From NCBI GenBank assembly GCA_964584785.1, contig CAZPBY010000032.1, forward strand, positions 15,211 through 79,210: a stretch of DNA of 64,000 bases, written 5' to 3'. This document shows positions 35,156 through 44,513 of the stretch, one piece after another. The notes beneath the pieces are model-generated. The model ran no database searches and was not told the origin of the DNA. It was given only the letters and a program-made list of their open reading frames with translations. Within the stretch, counting starts at the first letter, position 1. Each line of letters starts with the position of its first letter. The stretch is from JAHFTY01 sp964584785. Its GTDB lineage: Bacteria > Acidobacteriota > Terriglobia > 20CM-2-55-15. Both the position numbers and the translations under genes were made by a program.

Positions 35156-37663
35156 ATGAGCAATATCCTGTCGGACCTTCGTTACGCGCTTCGTGTTCTC
35201 CGGCGCAGCCCACTGTTCGCGGGAGTCGCCATCGTTTCTCTTGCCCTCGGCATCGGTGCGAACACCGCGATCTTCACGCTGATCGATCAGATAGTCCTGA
35301 GAAAGCTGCCCATCAAAGATCCCGAAAGTCTCGTGATGCTTTACCAGCGCGGCTCGAACATGGGGAGCAACATGGGAACGCGGATGCACTCCTATCCGAT
35401 TTACCAGGACTACCAGCAAAAGGCCGAGCCATTCTCGGAAGTGCTGTGCCGCCGGCTGATTTCGACGTCGTTGAGTGTCGATAACCGGACGGAGCGCGTC
35501 GATGCGGAGATCGTGTCCGGCAACTTCTTTTCGATGCTCGGTGTCAGACCCGCCATCGGCCGTGTGTTCAGCTCGGAAGAGGACGATCGCGTTTACCAGG
35601 GGCATCCGGTCGTGGTATTGAGCCACGCCTATTGGACGAATCGATTTGCGAAAGATCCTAACGTCATTGGGAAGAAGATCCTCATCAACAACTACCCGAT
35701 GACCATTGTTGGAGTTTCGGCCGCAGGATTCGTCGGCCTCGATCCCGCTCAGTCGCCGCAGATTCGCGTCCCGGTATTGATGAAACCGGTGATGGCTCCG
35801 GAGTGGGAGTGGCTTCATATGGATGATCGTCGCGCACGATGGGTACAGGTTTTTGCGCGACTCAAACCCGGCTATACGGTGGAATCCGCTCAAGCACCGC
35901 TTCAGGGATTGTTTCGACAGATCCGCGAATACGAAATGACGCTGCCTGTCGCCGCAAATTGGTCCTCCTACCAGCGCGAGCAGTTCATGAAAGGCACCAT
36001 CCAGATTGAGCGAGCCGAGACGGGTTTCTCCGCGTTGCGAAACGACTTTTCCAGCGCGCTGATCGTCCTGATGTGCATGGTCGGCCTTGTCCTGTTGATC
36101 GCCTGCGCCAACGTGGCGAACCTCCTTATTGCGCGAGCGCTGTCACGCCAGAAAGAGGTTTCGGTACGGCTCTCGCTCGGTGCGTCGCGCGGCCGCCTTG
36201 TGCGTCAACTTCTGATGGAGAGCATGGTGCTGTCCATCGGCGGCGGTATCGCAGGTCTGATGATGGCATTCGCCATGACTCGTGGGTTGCTGGTCCTGGT
36301 TCCGGCGGAAGGCAATCCGCTGCTGATTCATCCGCAGCCGGACGGCCGCATTCTGATGTTCACAACAGCCGTCACGATTCTGACCGGACTCGTTTTCGGA
36401 CTCGCTCCGGCATTGCGCGCCAGCAGTCCGGATCTGTGGACGACTTTGAAAGACACCGTCGGATCAATCGCGGGATCGCGCGGCCATTCGTTGTTTTTGC
36501 GCAAAGGCTTGATTGCGGTACAAGTCGCGCTCAGCTTTTTACTTTTGTTTGGCGCCGGTCTCTTTGTTCGCAGCCTGCAGAACTTGAGACTGACGAACAC
36601 GGGTTTCGAGGAGATGCGGAATCTCATCACGTTCCAGTTGTCACCTGTGCTGAATGGCTATGACACCCCGCGGGCGGTCAACTTCTATCGAGACCTGCTG
36701 GACAGGCTCCGTCAGAATCCCGGAATCAAGGAGGCGGGTTTTACCGCAGTAGCGCTGCTTCACGGTTCCGAATGGGACAGTTCGATGGGTGTCGAAGGGC
36801 ATGAGCCGAAAGACGGCGAGGACATGCAGGCCTTCATGAACTCACCATCCCCCGGTTTCTTCAAGACAATGGGGATTCCGATCCTCGAAGGCCGCGACTT
36901 CGATGCGCGTGACGTCCACAAGGATTCGAAGGTTGCGATCGTCAACCAGCGTTTCGCGAAACACTTTTTCGGCGAGCGGAGCGCGCTCGGCCGTCATATC
37001 GGATTTGGCACAGGTCCCGACAGCAAGCAGGATCTCGAGATCGTGGGCGTCACCGCGGACACCTTGTACGAAGGGCCGCGGGAAGGCGTTCGCCGTCAGG
37101 TGTTCATTCCGAACTACGGCAATAACTCGGTTGCGTTCTACGTGCGAACCACGATGGCTTCGGAATCAGCATACGGTGCAGTGCGAGAGGCGATCCGAAG
37201 TCTGGACGCGACATTGCCGGTGTCCCAGCTGAAGACACTCGAAGCGCAGCTCGACGAAACGTTGCTCACTGCGCGCTTGATCGCGCTGCTTTCCGCAGGA
37301 TTCGGGCTTTTGGCCACTGCGCTGGCGTCGATCGGATTGTATGGAGTGATGGCTTTCGTCGTCGGTCAGCGAACGAAGGAGTTGGGTGTGCGGCTCGCGC
37401 TCGGCGCTCAGCGGCGATCGGTGATCTGGCTGGTCATGAAGGAGGTTCTCATTCTGCTGTTGATCGGCCTTGTGATCGGCGTGCCGTCCGCAATCGGGCT
37501 CGGCCGGTTCGTTTCAGCCCAACTCTACGGTATCCAGGGAACGGACCCGTGGATCGCCATCGCCATGGTCCTTTTGTTGGGGATCGTCGCTCTTTTTGCG
37601 GGCCTGATCCCCGCTCATCGCGCCAGCCGGATTGATCCGATCCTCGCGCTCCGCTTCGAGTGA
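35156..37663 (+). CDS. ADOP-type ABC permease (first)
   Basis: This 835-residue protein has the ADOP layout of two FtsX/MacB units in one chain. The opening is LRYALRVLRRSPLFAGVAIVS with the helix LALGIGANTAIFTLID. It then has a MacB-type periplasmic core (VSGNFFSMLGVRPAIGR), FtsX helices (ANLLIARALSRQKEVSVRLSLGA), and a second periplasmic core and helix set ending PAHRASRIDPILALRFE. Such permeases are encoded without their own ATPase and are presumed to do MacB-like mechanotransmission or export. A MITE-like element follows at 18 bases. Confidence 0.92.
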   Translation: MSNILSDLRYALRVLRRSPLFAGVAIVSLALGIGANTAIFTLIDQIVLRKLPIKDPESLVMLYQRGSNMGSNMGTRMHSYPIYQDYQQKAEPFSEVLCRRLISTSLSVDNRTERVDAEIVSGNFFSMLGVRPAIGRVFSSEEDDRVYQGHPVVVLSHAYWTNRFAKDPNVIGKKILINNYPMTIVGVSAAGFVGLDPAQSPQIRVPVLMKPVMAPEWEWLHMDDRRARWVQVFARLKPGYTVESAQAPLQGLFRQIREYEMTLPVAANWSSYQREQFMKGTIQIERAETGFSALRNDFSSALIVLMCMVGLVLLIACANVANLLIARALSRQKEVSVRLSLGASRGRLVRQLLMESMVLSIGGGIAGLMMAFAMTRGLLVLVPAEGNPLLIHPQPDGRILMFTTAVTILTGLVFGLAPALRASSPDLWTTLKDTVGSIAGSRGHSLFLRKGLIAVQVALSFLLLFGAGLFVRSLQNLRLTNTGFEEMRNLITFQLSPVLNGYDTPRAVNFYRDLLDRLRQNPGIKEAGFTAVALLHGSEWDSSMGVEGHEPKDGEDMQAFMNSPSPGFFKTMGIPILEGRDFDARDVHKDSKVAIVNQRFAKHFFGERSALGRHIGFGTGPDSKQDLEIVGVTADTLYEGPREGVRRQVFIPNYGNNSVAFYVRTTMASESAYGAVREAIRSLDATLPVSQLKTLEAQLDETLLTARLIALLSAGFGLLATALASIGLYGVMAFVVGQRTKELGVRLALGAQRRSVIWLVMKEVLILLLIGLVIGVPSAIGLGRFVSAQLYGIQGTDPWIAIAMVLLLGIVALFAGLIPAHRASRIDPILALRFE

Positions 37664-37680
37664 ATCCTCGAGCTGAAAGA

Positions 37681-38136
37681 ATCCGGTCATGTGCATATCA
37701 CGTTGGAGATGGGAGATCCCGACATTTGAGAAATTTCGAACGCAGCTTCTGAATATGTCAAACGTTGGGATGTCCCATCTCAAACGCTTACATGTCGGTG
37801 TTAGATTCCCTCGCCGGCATACGTGCGGAATTATCGCAAAGCCGAGATCATGCCGTTTTGGAGATCCCGACATTTGAGAAATTTCGAACGCAGCTTCTGA
37901 AACTGTCAAACGTTGGGATGTCCCATCTCAAACGCTTACATGTCGGTGTTAGATTCCCTCGCCGGCATACGTGCGGAATTATCGCAAAGCCGAGATCATG
38001 CCGTTTTGGAGATTTAACGACTAAATTTGACGTTGGAGATGGGACATCCCGACATTTGAGAAATTTCGAACGCAGCTTCTGAGACTGTCAAATGTTGGGA
38101 CGGCCAATCTCAAACGTAATATGCAGATAGCCGGAT
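37681..38136. mobile_element. Expanded MITE-like element, copy C
   Basis: The outer 24-bp inverted repeats 37681-37704 and 38113-38136 match at 20 of 24 positions and agree with those of copy B (ATCCGG...GCATAT.ACGTT). Inside are three hairpins built of GAGATGGGA.ATCCC and its inverse around TTTCGAACGCAGCTTCTGA. The first two, with their spacers, form an exact-length 148-bp tandem. It fills almost all of the gap between the ADOP gene and the fusion gene ending at 38145. Confidence 0.85.
37713..38008. repeat. 148-bp direct tandem duplication inside copy C
   Basis: Units 37713-37860 and 37861-38008 are the same length and near-identical (the clear difference is ATA versus AAC after TTCTGA). 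Each is one hairpin plus a 70-odd-base spacer with TGTCGGTGTTAGATTCCCTC. A third hairpin without its spacer follows from 38009. Confidence 0.9.
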
Positions 38137-38144
38137 TCTCATGA

Positions 38145-40337
38145 CTACTGAAACAGCGCCGACCGTCTGATCCGTTCGCCCTTGAAGATCACATCCGAGA
38201 TCCGTCGCATGCCTCGCACGTCCTCGAGCGGGTTCCCGTCAACGATGATCAGACTGGCTTCATAGCCCGTTGCTATTTTCCCAATCCGATCGCCGGCACC
38301 GAGAAGCTGCGCGGCATTGCCGGTGGCGGCCTTGAGGATGTCGACGGCGGGTATGCCTGCTTCCTGCCACAGTTCCATCTCCCGATGAACGGCTGGACCG
38401 TGGAACGTGCCGCCGTTACCGGAATCGGTGCCCACCACAAGTGGAACGCCCGCTCGATACGCGGCAACGAGGTTTTTGGCGGCGGCTGTATTCTGAATGG
38501 ACGGAATCTGCGACAGGGCCGCATCCACCTCGTGATCGCGGATCCATGCGCGCATATTCGCGACGAGCTTCGGGGGGATCGTTTGCAGCACCAGCGGATC
38601 TTCCATGATCGATTCGTCGTGACGAGCGATGCGGAAGACCGAATCCAGAACAACCAGCGTCGGATCGTAACGGACGCCCTTCGAGGCCATCTGCTTCAGC
38701 AGCGCCTCGGGAATAATCTCGCGCATCGAGCCGTGTTCGATTCCCGCAACATCGCGATCGATCGCATCTTTGATGTCCTGCGGCGTTCCGGTGTGAACAA
38801 CGACGGGAAGTTTGTGACGCTTCGCGGCCCCGACGACCGCGTCAAAGACGCTCAGATCCAGCCGCTCGAACAGCATGCCAGCCCCGCCCGTCTCCAGCAC
38901 CGCCTTGATGCCGTCGACACCCTGAGACGACAGCATATCCACGCGCGCCACCGCTTCGGACGGAACGGAATACGCAGCGGCCATTTGAGGCTCGAGCGTC
39001 TGCCGCAGGGATTCCGGCAGGTTCTTGAAGTATTCGGTCCCGTGACCGCCCGGCGCCGTGAACAGGGGACCGGTCATGAACAATTCCGTTCCGAGAATCT
39101 CGCCGGTCGCGAGACGGTGCTTGAGTTGGAGCAATCCGTCCGTTGCGTCGCCGACGCTCTTTGCAGCAGTGACGCCGCTGTACAAATACGATCGGACGGC
39201 GTGTTCCGGCCAATTCGCCATCTCCTCGGTAAAACCTTCCGTCATGACGACGCCCGGTGCGCCGAAGTGCGCGTGAACGTCGATGAGGCCCGGAAGAACC
39301 GTCTTGCCCGCGCCTTCGATCGTGGCGTAAGCGGACGCGTCCTCCGTCGCGGTTTTCCCTTCTTCGATCACATCCACGATCGCGCCGTTTTTCAGATAAA
39401 CGTCGGCTCGATCGAAAACGCGTCCATCACCGACAAACACCCGGACGTCGTGAATTCGGAAACTGTCGCTTCTCTCCAACTGGCGTCGCGCGATCGCCTG
39501 TCGCACGCTGTCGGTTCCGCCGTAGGATTCCCATACTCCCAGCAGCACGAAAGGCGTAAGAACCGCCGCCACCCACGCTTTCGAGCCGGCGCTGACTTTG
39601 TCGTCCTTGCTCCAGCGAAAAATCTTGAACGACACGATGAATCCCACACCCAGCGTTGCAAGAAGGGCGGCCACGCTGCTGATATTGGCGGTGAGCGGCT
39701 CGCCGTTCTGGATAATCGACTGCAATCCGGACTTCAAGTAAGTCGCGGGCATAAAGCGCGAAAACGTCTGAATCCATTTCGGCAGGTTGCTCGTTGGAAA
39801 CGTCGTGCCGCTCAGGAAAAGCATCGGAATGTAGAGAATCTGCACGAGGATTTGCGCTTCCGCCATCGAATCGGCGACGGACGCGATAATCAAGCCGATG
39901 GCCCGGAAGGCAATGTTGCCGATCATGAGGAAAACGAATAACGAAACAAGGTTCGGCGGGACCGGCATGTGATAAATGCGGTTGGCGAGAAAAATGGTGA
40001 TGACCGCTGAAGGTAGATACACCAGAACGCCCGAGACCAGCGACGAGACAAGCAAAGGCGCCGGCGTTATCGGCGCCAGCCGCAGCCGCCGCAGGATGCC
40101 AAGTTCCCGTTCCTGAACCGCCCGCATGCCCATTCCAAAAAAGCCGTTGCCCATGACACCGATAGCCAGCACCGTGGACACAATGAACTGCGCACTGCCC
40201 AGGCTGGCGCGCGCGTTCGTCAGTTCGCCGAACATAAAAAAGAAGACAAGAGGAAACAGGTAGTTGAAAAACAGGACGGAGCGCTCGCGCATCGAGACGC
40301 GCAGATTGGAAAGCAACAGGGCGATATAAGTTGTCAT
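38145..40337 (-). CDS. ABC-2 type permease fused to an amidohydrolase
   Basis: This 730-residue protein is one uninterrupted frame. Residues 1-240 are an ABC-2 permease with six helices (about 22-38, 50-70, 95-118, 128-152, 165-178, 217-238) and the ERELGILRRLRLAPI segment typical of the family. A seventh helix (about 254-270) follows. Residues 290-730 are an imidazolonepropionase-like amidohydrolase with HxH at His355/His357, possible carboxylated Lys478 (GIKAV), His515 (VVVHTGT), His535 (GIEHG) and Asp638 (VGTDSG). A six-helix permease ends in the cytoplasm; the seventh helix would place the enzyme outside. It is coupled to the ATPase upstream by an ATGA overlap. Confidence 0.88.
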   Translation of the reverse strand: MTTYIALLLSNLRVSMRERSVLFFNYLFPLVFFFMFGELTNARASLGSAQFIVSTVLAIGVMGNGFFGMGMRAVQERELGILRRLRLAPITPAPLLVSSLVSGVLVYLPSAVITIFLANRIYHMPVPPNLVSLFVFLMIGNIAFRAIGLIIASVADSMAEAQILVQILYIPMLFLSGTTFPTSNLPKWIQTFSRFMPATYLKSGLQSIIQNGEPLTANISSVAALLATLGVGFIVSFKIFRWSKDDKVSAGSKAWVAAVLTPFVLLGVWESYGGTDSVRQAIARRQLERSDSFRIHDVRVFVGDGRVFDRADVYLKNGAIVDVIEEGKTATEDASAYATIEGAGKTVLPGLIDVHAHFGAPGVVMTEGFTEEMANWPEHAVRSYLYSGVTAAKSVGDATDGLLQLKHRLATGEILGTELFMTGPLFTAPGGHGTEYFKNLPESLRQTLEPQMAAAYSVPSEAVARVDMLSSQGVDGIKAVLETGGAGMLFERLDLSVFDAVVGAAKRHKLPVVVHTGTPQDIKDAIDRDVAGIEHGSMREIIPEALLKQMASKGVRYDPTLVVLDSVFRIARHDESIMEDPLVLQTIPPKLVANMRAWIRDHEVDAALSQIPSIQNTAAAKNLVAAYRAGVPLVVGTDSGNGGTFHGPAVHREMELWQEAGIPAVDILKAATGNAAQLLGAGDRIGKIATGYEASLIIVDGNPLEDVRGMRRISDVIFKGERIRRSALFQ

Positions 40338-41263
40338 TCGTGTTCCTCTCCCGGCAGCCGCTCGCCGGTGACTTCGAGAAACACGTCCTCGAGTGTGGGA
40401 CGTGAAATCGCGATGTCCAGCAGTTCGTTTTTCTCCGCATCCAGATACCGCATGAGATGACTGATCGCCTGCGCGACACGGCCGGCTTTCAGTGACGTCG
40501 TTCCGTTCTCGATATCCGCAGCGCCCACTCCCGGCAACCGGGACAAAGACTCGCGATTCAGCGGGCGTGCGGTGCGTATGCGGATCACGGATTCGACGGC
40601 AACGCCGGATTGAATCTCTTCCACGGATCCCTGTCGAACGATTTTTCCGTGCGAGAGAATCGCCACACGATCGGCGAGCTGTTCGGCTTCGTGAATGTAG
40701 TGGGTCGTGAGGAACACGGTCCGGCCACCGGCGCGCAGCTGCCGCAGCCAGTCGTGGATAGCACGGCGGCTGTGCGCGTCGACTCCCGTTGTCGGCTCGT
40801 CGAGAAAGACGATCGGCGGGTCGTTGATCATCGCCAGGATCAACGCCAGCTTCTGTTTCTGACCGCCCGACAGATCCGCATAAAACGCGTTCGCCTTTTC
40901 GCTCAATGCAAAACGGTCCAGCAGTTCTTTGGCATTCGGAGTCGCTTTGTACAGCCGCGCGTAAAGTTCGATGGCCTCGATGACACGAATCTTGCCGGGA
41001 AATGCCGTCTGCTGCAGCACGACGCCGATCCGGCTCTTTAGTTTGTTGGGATCGCGTGCCGGATCGATATCGAGCACGGAAACGTCGCCGCCGTCACGAG
41101 GCCGAAGCCCTTCAAGGATTTCGACGGTCGTGCTCTTGCCCGCGCCGTTCGGACCGAGCATCGCGAAGATCTCGCCGGAGCGCACCTCAAAGTCGATTCC
41201 TTGAACCGCTTGAACGTCACCGTAGTTTTTCGTGAGTTGATGGACGTAAATGATGACTGACAC
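40334..41263 (-). CDS. ABC transporter ATP-binding protein partnering the permease-amidohydrolase fusion
   Basis: The protein has 309 residues from the GTG at 41263 (VSVIIYVHQLTKNYG); the frame is open further upstream but those residues are not family-like. Walker A is GPNGAGKST, the signature DLSGGQKQKL, Walker B PPIVFLDEPTTG and the H-loop LTTHYIHEA. A C-terminal regulatory stretch of about 80 residues is usual for drug-resistance and NodI-type ABC-2 ATPases. The stop overlaps the permease start by 4 bases. Together they form a complete exporter whose membrane subunit carries an enzyme. Confidence 0.9.
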   Translation of the reverse strand: MSVIIYVHQLTKNYGDVQAVQGIDFEVRSGEIFAMLGPNGAGKSTTVEILEGLRPRDGGDVSVLDIDPARDPNKLKSRIGVVLQQTAFPGKIRVIEAIELYARLYKATPNAKELLDRFALSEKANAFYADLSGGQKQKLALILAMINDPPIVFLDEPTTGVDAHSRRAIHDWLRQLRAGGRTVFLTTHYIHEAEQLADRVAILSHGKIVRQGSVEEIQSGVAVESVIRIRTARPLNRESLSRLPGVGAADIENGTTSLKAGRVAQAISHLMRYLDAEKNELLDIAISRPTLEDVFLEVTGERLPGEEHE

Positions 41264-41391
41264 GCCGATCAGAATACGCGCCTTTCGAACGGACGTAAGT
41301 CCTATTCGGTGAAACCCCGATTTTCGCCGACGAACGGCGCGGAGAAACGAAGAGGGCTGCGGCAGGTGTTCTGATATAAACTCCCGCGGCA

Positions 41392-43851
41392 ATGCTGGCC
41401 GACGTCCGATTTGCCATCCGCGTCCTCTTCAAGCGTCCCTGGATTTCCCTCGTCGCCATTGTCTCTTTGGCGTTCGGGATCGGCGCGAACCTGACGGCAT
41501 TCGGCATTGCTAAAACAATTCTCTGGCAGCCGCTGGCCGTTCCGGAACCCGATCGATTGATTGCCGTTTACAACTATGGCTCGCAGGGCACGGGTGGCTA
41601 CAGCGGTCTTGCTTTTCCGGAATATGACTACTTGCGATCGCACAACGACGTCCTGTCGGATTTTGCGGCTTATCTTCGCGTCCCCGTATTCATGCGCACC
41701 ATCAATGAAACCGAGCGGATCATCGCCGAAGTCGTCACGCCAAATTACTTTTCCGTCCTCGCTCCCGGAACACGCGTGGGTCGCGCGTTTGTCACAGATG
41801 TTCCGGAAATCGTTCTTTCAGAGGAATTGTGGAGGCGCCGGTTCGGATCCGACCCGAACGTGATCGGTACAAAGGTCCATCTCGGAGGCTCCCCTTTCAC
41901 TATCGTTGGTGTCATCAATAGTCCATTTCGGGGTGTACTCATGGATTGGCAGGAACCGCCCGACATCTGGATGCCGATGAGCACCATGCGACAGGCGCTG
42001 CCGAGCATGTTTAAAGGGCCGACCGATATTCTGACCGCCTGGAACGCACATGCGCTGATGGTTGTGGGACGGCTTAAAGCCGGTGTCGATGTGCAACAGG
42101 CGGGCGTCGCATTTGAAGTTATCGACAAACAAATGTCGGAAAGCAACCCGGACAGACTTCTCGCCTGGCAGAACAAATACGACTTCAAGCCGAGAGTTCT
42201 ACCCATTCAACGAGCCCGGTTCTTTCCGGCGTATCGCGACGGCATTGTGAATTACATCGACATCGTTGCGATCGTCATGGCGATCGTTTTAGGTATTGCA
42301 TGCCTGAACCTCGCCAATCTGATGATCGCCGGCGCGATCCCGCGTCAGCGGGAGTTTGCGATCCGTTCGGCCATCGGTGCGGGCCGCTTCCGTTTATTGC
42401 GCCAGTTGATCATCGAAGGTCTGATTCTGTCGCTGGCTGGAGGCATTGCCGGTTTGCTGGTGGCGTGGTGGTCGTGGCGAGTGCTGGCATTATTCGGCAG
42501 ACCATTTCAAGTTGCCCTTCCAGCCAACCTGCCGCTCGACATTTATGTGTATGGTTTCGGATTCGGCCTCTCCGTGCTCACCGGCATTCTGTTCAGCATC
42601 TGGCCGGCGCGACGCGCCAGCCGTTTCGATATCCACACTTCCATCAAGCAGCTGTCGCAAATTGCCGGCGGAAGCGGCTTCGCTTTAAGATCCGTCATGA
42701 TTTCGATTCAAGTCGCCCTTTCCCTGGTGCTGGTGATTGGCGCGGCGCTTCTGGTTCGAACGGTGATTAACGCTCGATCCGTGGATGCGACCACCGATCG
42801 AAGTCACGTCGGCCTGCTGGAGATCGATCTGTTCAGCAGCGGATACGATGACGAACGCGCCCGAGTGTTTTATGACGATTTGATGACTCAGGTGCGCGCC
42901 CTTCCGGGCGTCGACCATGCGAGTCTGGTTTCGATGGTTCCGCTGGGCGGCCGAAGAAGCGCAACCGATGTGACGCTGACATCAGCCGCCGACGGCAAAC
43001 CACAGACGCTGCAACTGGACGACAACGTTGTCTCCACCGACTACTTCGCGACGCTGGGAATCCCAATGCTTCGCGGCCGCGATTTTTCAACCCGTGACAC
43101 GATCGGCACGCCGCCCGTCGCGATCATCAACGAAACGATGGCGCGGCGATTCTGGCCAGACGAGGATGCCATTGGCAAACAGATTTACGCCAAATCCGCC
43201 AGGCAGAACCTGGAGATCATCGGTGTGGTGAAGGACACGAAAGGCCGGACGGTCAGGTCTTCGGTTCAACCCACTGTATTCCGCTCCGCTACGCAGTTCG
43301 TTGGAGGCGGAGGCGACATGAATCTTCAGTTTCATACTGCTGCCAATCCCGCTGCGCTTCTGCCCGAGCTGCGACGGATCGTACGACGTCTCGATCCGGA
43401 TGTCCCCATCACAAACTTCCGGACCCTGCAGGAGCACGTCGACAGAGCGCTTTCACAGGAACGTCTGACGGCGACATTGCTGACTGCTCTCGGGTCCGTG
43501 GCGCTGGGGCTGACGCTTATCGGACTCTACGGAGTCGTGGCCTTTTCAACGAGCGCCCGCACTCGCGAGATCGGCATCCGCATGGCGATTGGCGCACGAC
43601 AGCCCGACGTGTTGAAAATGATTCTGAGTCAAGGCCTGGCAATGGTCAGTGCGGGCTTGCTTATCGGTATCGTCGGCGCGTTCATGCTGACGAAGATGCT
43701 GTCTGCGATGTTGTTCGGAGTTGAACCGTTCGACGCCCTATCCTTTAGCACCGCGGTTCTCCTCATTGCCGCGTCAAGCGCGATCGCCGCCTACATCCCG
43801 TCATGGCGCGCCAGCCGCCTGGACCCTACGAAAGCTCTGCGCCACGATTAG
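41392..43851 (+). CDS. ADOP-type ABC permease (second)
   Basis: This 819-residue protein starts MLADVRFAIRVLFKRPWISL followed by the helix LAFGIGANLTAFGIAK. It has the first periplasmic core (VVTPNYFSVLAPGTRVGR, ELWRRRFGSDPNVIGTKV), FtsX helices (ANLMIAGAIPRQREFAIRSAIGAG), the second core and the tail PSWRASRLDPTKALRHD. All segments of the duplicated family are present. It diverges from the ATPase gene at 41263, with about 130 bases between them, so shared control is possible. Confidence 0.92.
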   Translation: MLADVRFAIRVLFKRPWISLVAIVSLAFGIGANLTAFGIAKTILWQPLAVPEPDRLIAVYNYGSQGTGGYSGLAFPEYDYLRSHNDVLSDFAAYLRVPVFMRTINETERIIAEVVTPNYFSVLAPGTRVGRAFVTDVPEIVLSEELWRRRFGSDPNVIGTKVHLGGSPFTIVGVINSPFRGVLMDWQEPPDIWMPMSTMRQALPSMFKGPTDILTAWNAHALMVVGRLKAGVDVQQAGVAFEVIDKQMSESNPDRLLAWQNKYDFKPRVLPIQRARFFPAYRDGIVNYIDIVAIVMAIVLGIACLNLANLMIAGAIPRQREFAIRSAIGAGRFRLLRQLIIEGLILSLAGGIAGLLVAWWSWRVLALFGRPFQVALPANLPLDIYVYGFGFGLSVLTGILFSIWPARRASRFDIHTSIKQLSQIAGGSGFALRSVMISIQVALSLVLVIGAALLVRTVINARSVDATTDRSHVGLLEIDLFSSGYDDERARVFYDDLMTQVRALPGVDHASLVSMVPLGGRRSATDVTLTSAADGKPQTLQLDDNVVSTDYFATLGIPMLRGRDFSTRDTIGTPPVAIINETMARRFWPDEDAIGKQIYAKSARQNLEIIGVVKDTKGRTVRSSVQPTVFRSATQFVGGGGDMNLQFHTAANPAALLPELRRIVRRLDPDVPITNFRTLQEHVDRALSQERLTATLLTALGSVALGLTLIGLYGVVAFSTSARTREIGIRMAIGARQPDVLKMILSQGLAMVSAGLLIGIVGAFMLTKMLSAMLFGVEPFDALSFSTAVLLIAASSAIAAYIPSWRASRLDPTKALRHD

Positions 43852-43874
43852 TTGTGCCCGACGCTGCTCGGCGT

Positions 43875-44309
43875 TCAACGATCATTCGATGGGATGTGGG
43901 GGATCCACACATCGACGGAACGTGGAAAGTCGAAGGTCTGCGGCATGATTCCCACGACCGTCAGGTTTCTTCCATTGAGGGTGATCGGCTTTCCAATCAC
44001 GGAAGGGTCGGCGCCGAATGATTGGCGCCAGATTCTTTCACTCAACACCGCAACTCCGGCTTGTCCATTGTAGTCGCCATCAATGAAGTCTCGGCCAAGC
44101 AATGGAGCGGCACGGGCTGTTTTGAAGAATGCCGGAGTCACTTCCGCCAGTTGGATCGTGCTTGTCCGTCCAGTGATGCCGATCTGTGCGGAAGTCGTTG
44201 TGTAACTATCCGGCATTGGCTCGGTGAATCGATTTGCTGGAGCGCAGCCCGACAGCAGAAGCGCTGCGAAAGAAATGAATGCGAGGCCCAACCGGGTGAT
44301 ATACCGCAT
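43875..44309 (-). CDS. Lipoprotein carrying a MacB/ADOP periplasmic-core fragment
   Basis: This 144-residue protein opens with a lipoprotein signal (FISFAALLLSGC, Cys22). It continues with VTPAFFKTARAAPLLGRDF, ERIWRQSFGADPSVIGKPI and LTVVGIMPQTFDFP. That is the MacB-type periplasmic core of ADOP permeases, alignable with VVTPNYFSVL...RRRFGSDPNVIG of the gene at 41392. It then ends, with no membrane helices. It may be a domesticated fragment acting as a periplasmic decoy or accessory, or a decaying permease that gained a lipoprotein signal by chance. No strong ribosome-binding site is visible. Confidence 0.68.
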   Translation of the reverse strand: MRYITRLGLAFISFAALLLSGCAPANRFTEPMPDSYTTTSAQIGITGRTSTIQLAEVTPAFFKTARAAPLLGRDFIDGDYNGQAGVAVLSERIWRQSFGADPSVIGKPITLNGRNLTVVGIMPQTFDFPRSVDVWIPHIPSNDR

Positions 44310-44372
44310 GAACCTAACATAGTCTGTCCATCGGCGCGGTTCAAGCGAACCGGGTGATAGCGAGGCAGGCTC

Positions 44373-44475
44373 ATGAATATGTCAACTGTCGAAATGTCCC
44401 GTCTCCAATCTCAAACGTAATTGTCCGATGGACTACTGGCTTACATCTCAACAGTTGAGAATTTCGAACGCAGCG
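44373..44475. repeat. Rearranged fragment of the MITE-like family, copy D
   Basis: The first half (GAATATGTCAACTGTCGAAA through CAATCTCAAACGTAAT) matches the right half of the copy C hairpins. The second half (CTCAACAGTTGAG, AATTTCGAACGCAGC) matches their left half, so the order is swapped. It looks like the junction of two partial copies after deletion. It sits directly before the cytochrome gene at 44514. Confidence 0.7.
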
Positions 44476-44513
44476 GGAGTGTAGTATCGTGAATCAACTT
44501 CAGGAGGATTCGT

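Noticed and set aside
37681..38136. Integron attC-like array (tandem hairpins with GTTGGAC/GTCCAAC-like ends)
   Set aside because: The conserved heptamers are in inside-out order for attC, no cassette genes lie between the hairpins, and no integrase is present.
37713..38136. CRISPR array
   Set aside because: Units of 148 bp include both repeat and spacer nearly unchanged; there are no short repeats with unique spacers and no cas genes.
38385..39941. Long antisense open frame (518 codons) across the permease-amidohydrolase
   Set aside because: Same reasoning: the coding strand shows complete metal motifs and a coupled partner, the antisense frame does not.
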